Assembly: GCA_902803685.1 (NCBI GenBank)
Contig: CADCQR010000068.1
Span: 1-15,695 of the forward strand
Reading direction: 5' to 3'
From: an uncultured Erysipelotrichaceae bacterium
Lineage (GTDB): Bacteria > Bacillota_I > Bacilli_A > RF39 > UBA660
DNA: 15,695 nt
Positions within the stretch are counted from its first letter, which is position 1. Every line of letters begins with the position of its first letter. The position numbers were made by a program, and so were the translations under genes. Shown piece after piece: positions 15,644 to 15,695 of the stretch. Under the pieces are notes generated by a model that searched no databases, had not been told where the DNA came from, and saw only the letters and a program-made list of their open reading frames with translations.

Positions 15644-15695
15644 TTTTTTTAAGTGTTCATCAACAAATAAAAGTATTCACAGCAATGGTAATTAT

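Larger units (their letters stand above)
15498..15695. repeat. Tandem array of 65-bp units, each headed by a 16-bp palindrome; runs off the window
   Basis: Three units of exactly 65 bp lie head to tail: 15498-15562, 15563-15627 and 15628-15692, with the first three bases of a fourth at the edge. Each unit consists of a 16-bp palindrome, a T-run, GTTCATC followed by an ACAAATAAA segment, a variable AT part, and GTAAT. Units two and three differ at only two positions (15586/15651 and 15608/15673). Unit one is diverged: its palindrome is TATTTTTTAAAAAATA and its 3' half differs at many bases. There is no variable spacer of CRISPR type and no coding frame. The full copy number is unknown. Confidence 0.92.

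Noticed and set aside
15498..15695. CRISPR array
   Set aside because: The whole 65-bp unit is repeated, including the part that would be a spacer (63/65 identity between units two and three). No unique spacers and no cas genes are present.
15277..15695. Small gene or tRNA downstream of gyrA
   Set aside because: No cloverleaf, no frame with an RBS and no conserved peptide could be found; the region holds hairpins and the 65-bp repeats only.

Overview
This window is the chromosomal replication-origin neighbourhood of an AT-rich member of the Firmicutes (Bacillota). The closest fit is a small-genome, uncultured-type lineage of the Bacilli or the deep Mollicutes side. The evidence is the gene order rsmG-mnmG-mnmE-jag-yidC-rnpA-rpmH | oriC | dnaA-dnaN-x-recF-gyrB-gyrA, the very AT-rich coding sequence, the Gram-positive lipoprotein-type YidC, Bacillus-type Shine-Dalgarno sites, a ComK-family protein and Noc-type binding sites. 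All genes read through with UGG tryptophan codons and the standard code. None of the thirteen genes ends in TGA. I cannot name the species.

Left arm (54-6047, all on the minus strand, transcribed away from the origin): rpmH (ribosomal protein L34), rnpA (RNase P protein), yidC/spoIIIJ (membrane insertase), jag/khpB (KH-R3H RNA-binding protein), then mnmE, mnmG (tRNA wobble-uridine modification) and rsmG (16S rRNA m7G methyltransferase). A consensus promoter drives rpmH. A second promoter with an extended -10 sits before mnmE, just after two mutually exclusive hairpins at the end of jag.

Origin: DnaA boxes cluster in the rpmH-dnaA gap and again in the dnaA-dnaN gap, which is the bipartite layout known from Bacillus subtilis. 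Another inverted pair of boxes lies inside dnaN.

Right arm (6407-15276, plus strand): dnaA, dnaN, a ComK-family competence regulator gene with its own leader and terminator, then a separate recF-gyrB-gyrA operon with its own promoter. ComK sits where many Firmicutes carry a small S4-domain gene (yaaA). It lacks the C-terminal tail that carries the MecA/ClpCP recognition peptide in B. subtilis ComK.

Downstream of gyrA (15277-15695): one strong terminator, a second hairpin, and then a tandem array of 65-bp units that runs off the window edge. Each unit is headed by a 16-bp palindrome. In two complete units this palindrome matches exactly the 14-bp sequence known as the B. subtilis Noc-binding site (NBS). 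A tandem NBS array close to oriC is the most unusual feature here: it would be a natural nucleation platform for the nucleoid-occlusion protein Noc, whose gene in B. subtilis lies right after rsmG, i.e. just beyond the left edge of this window.
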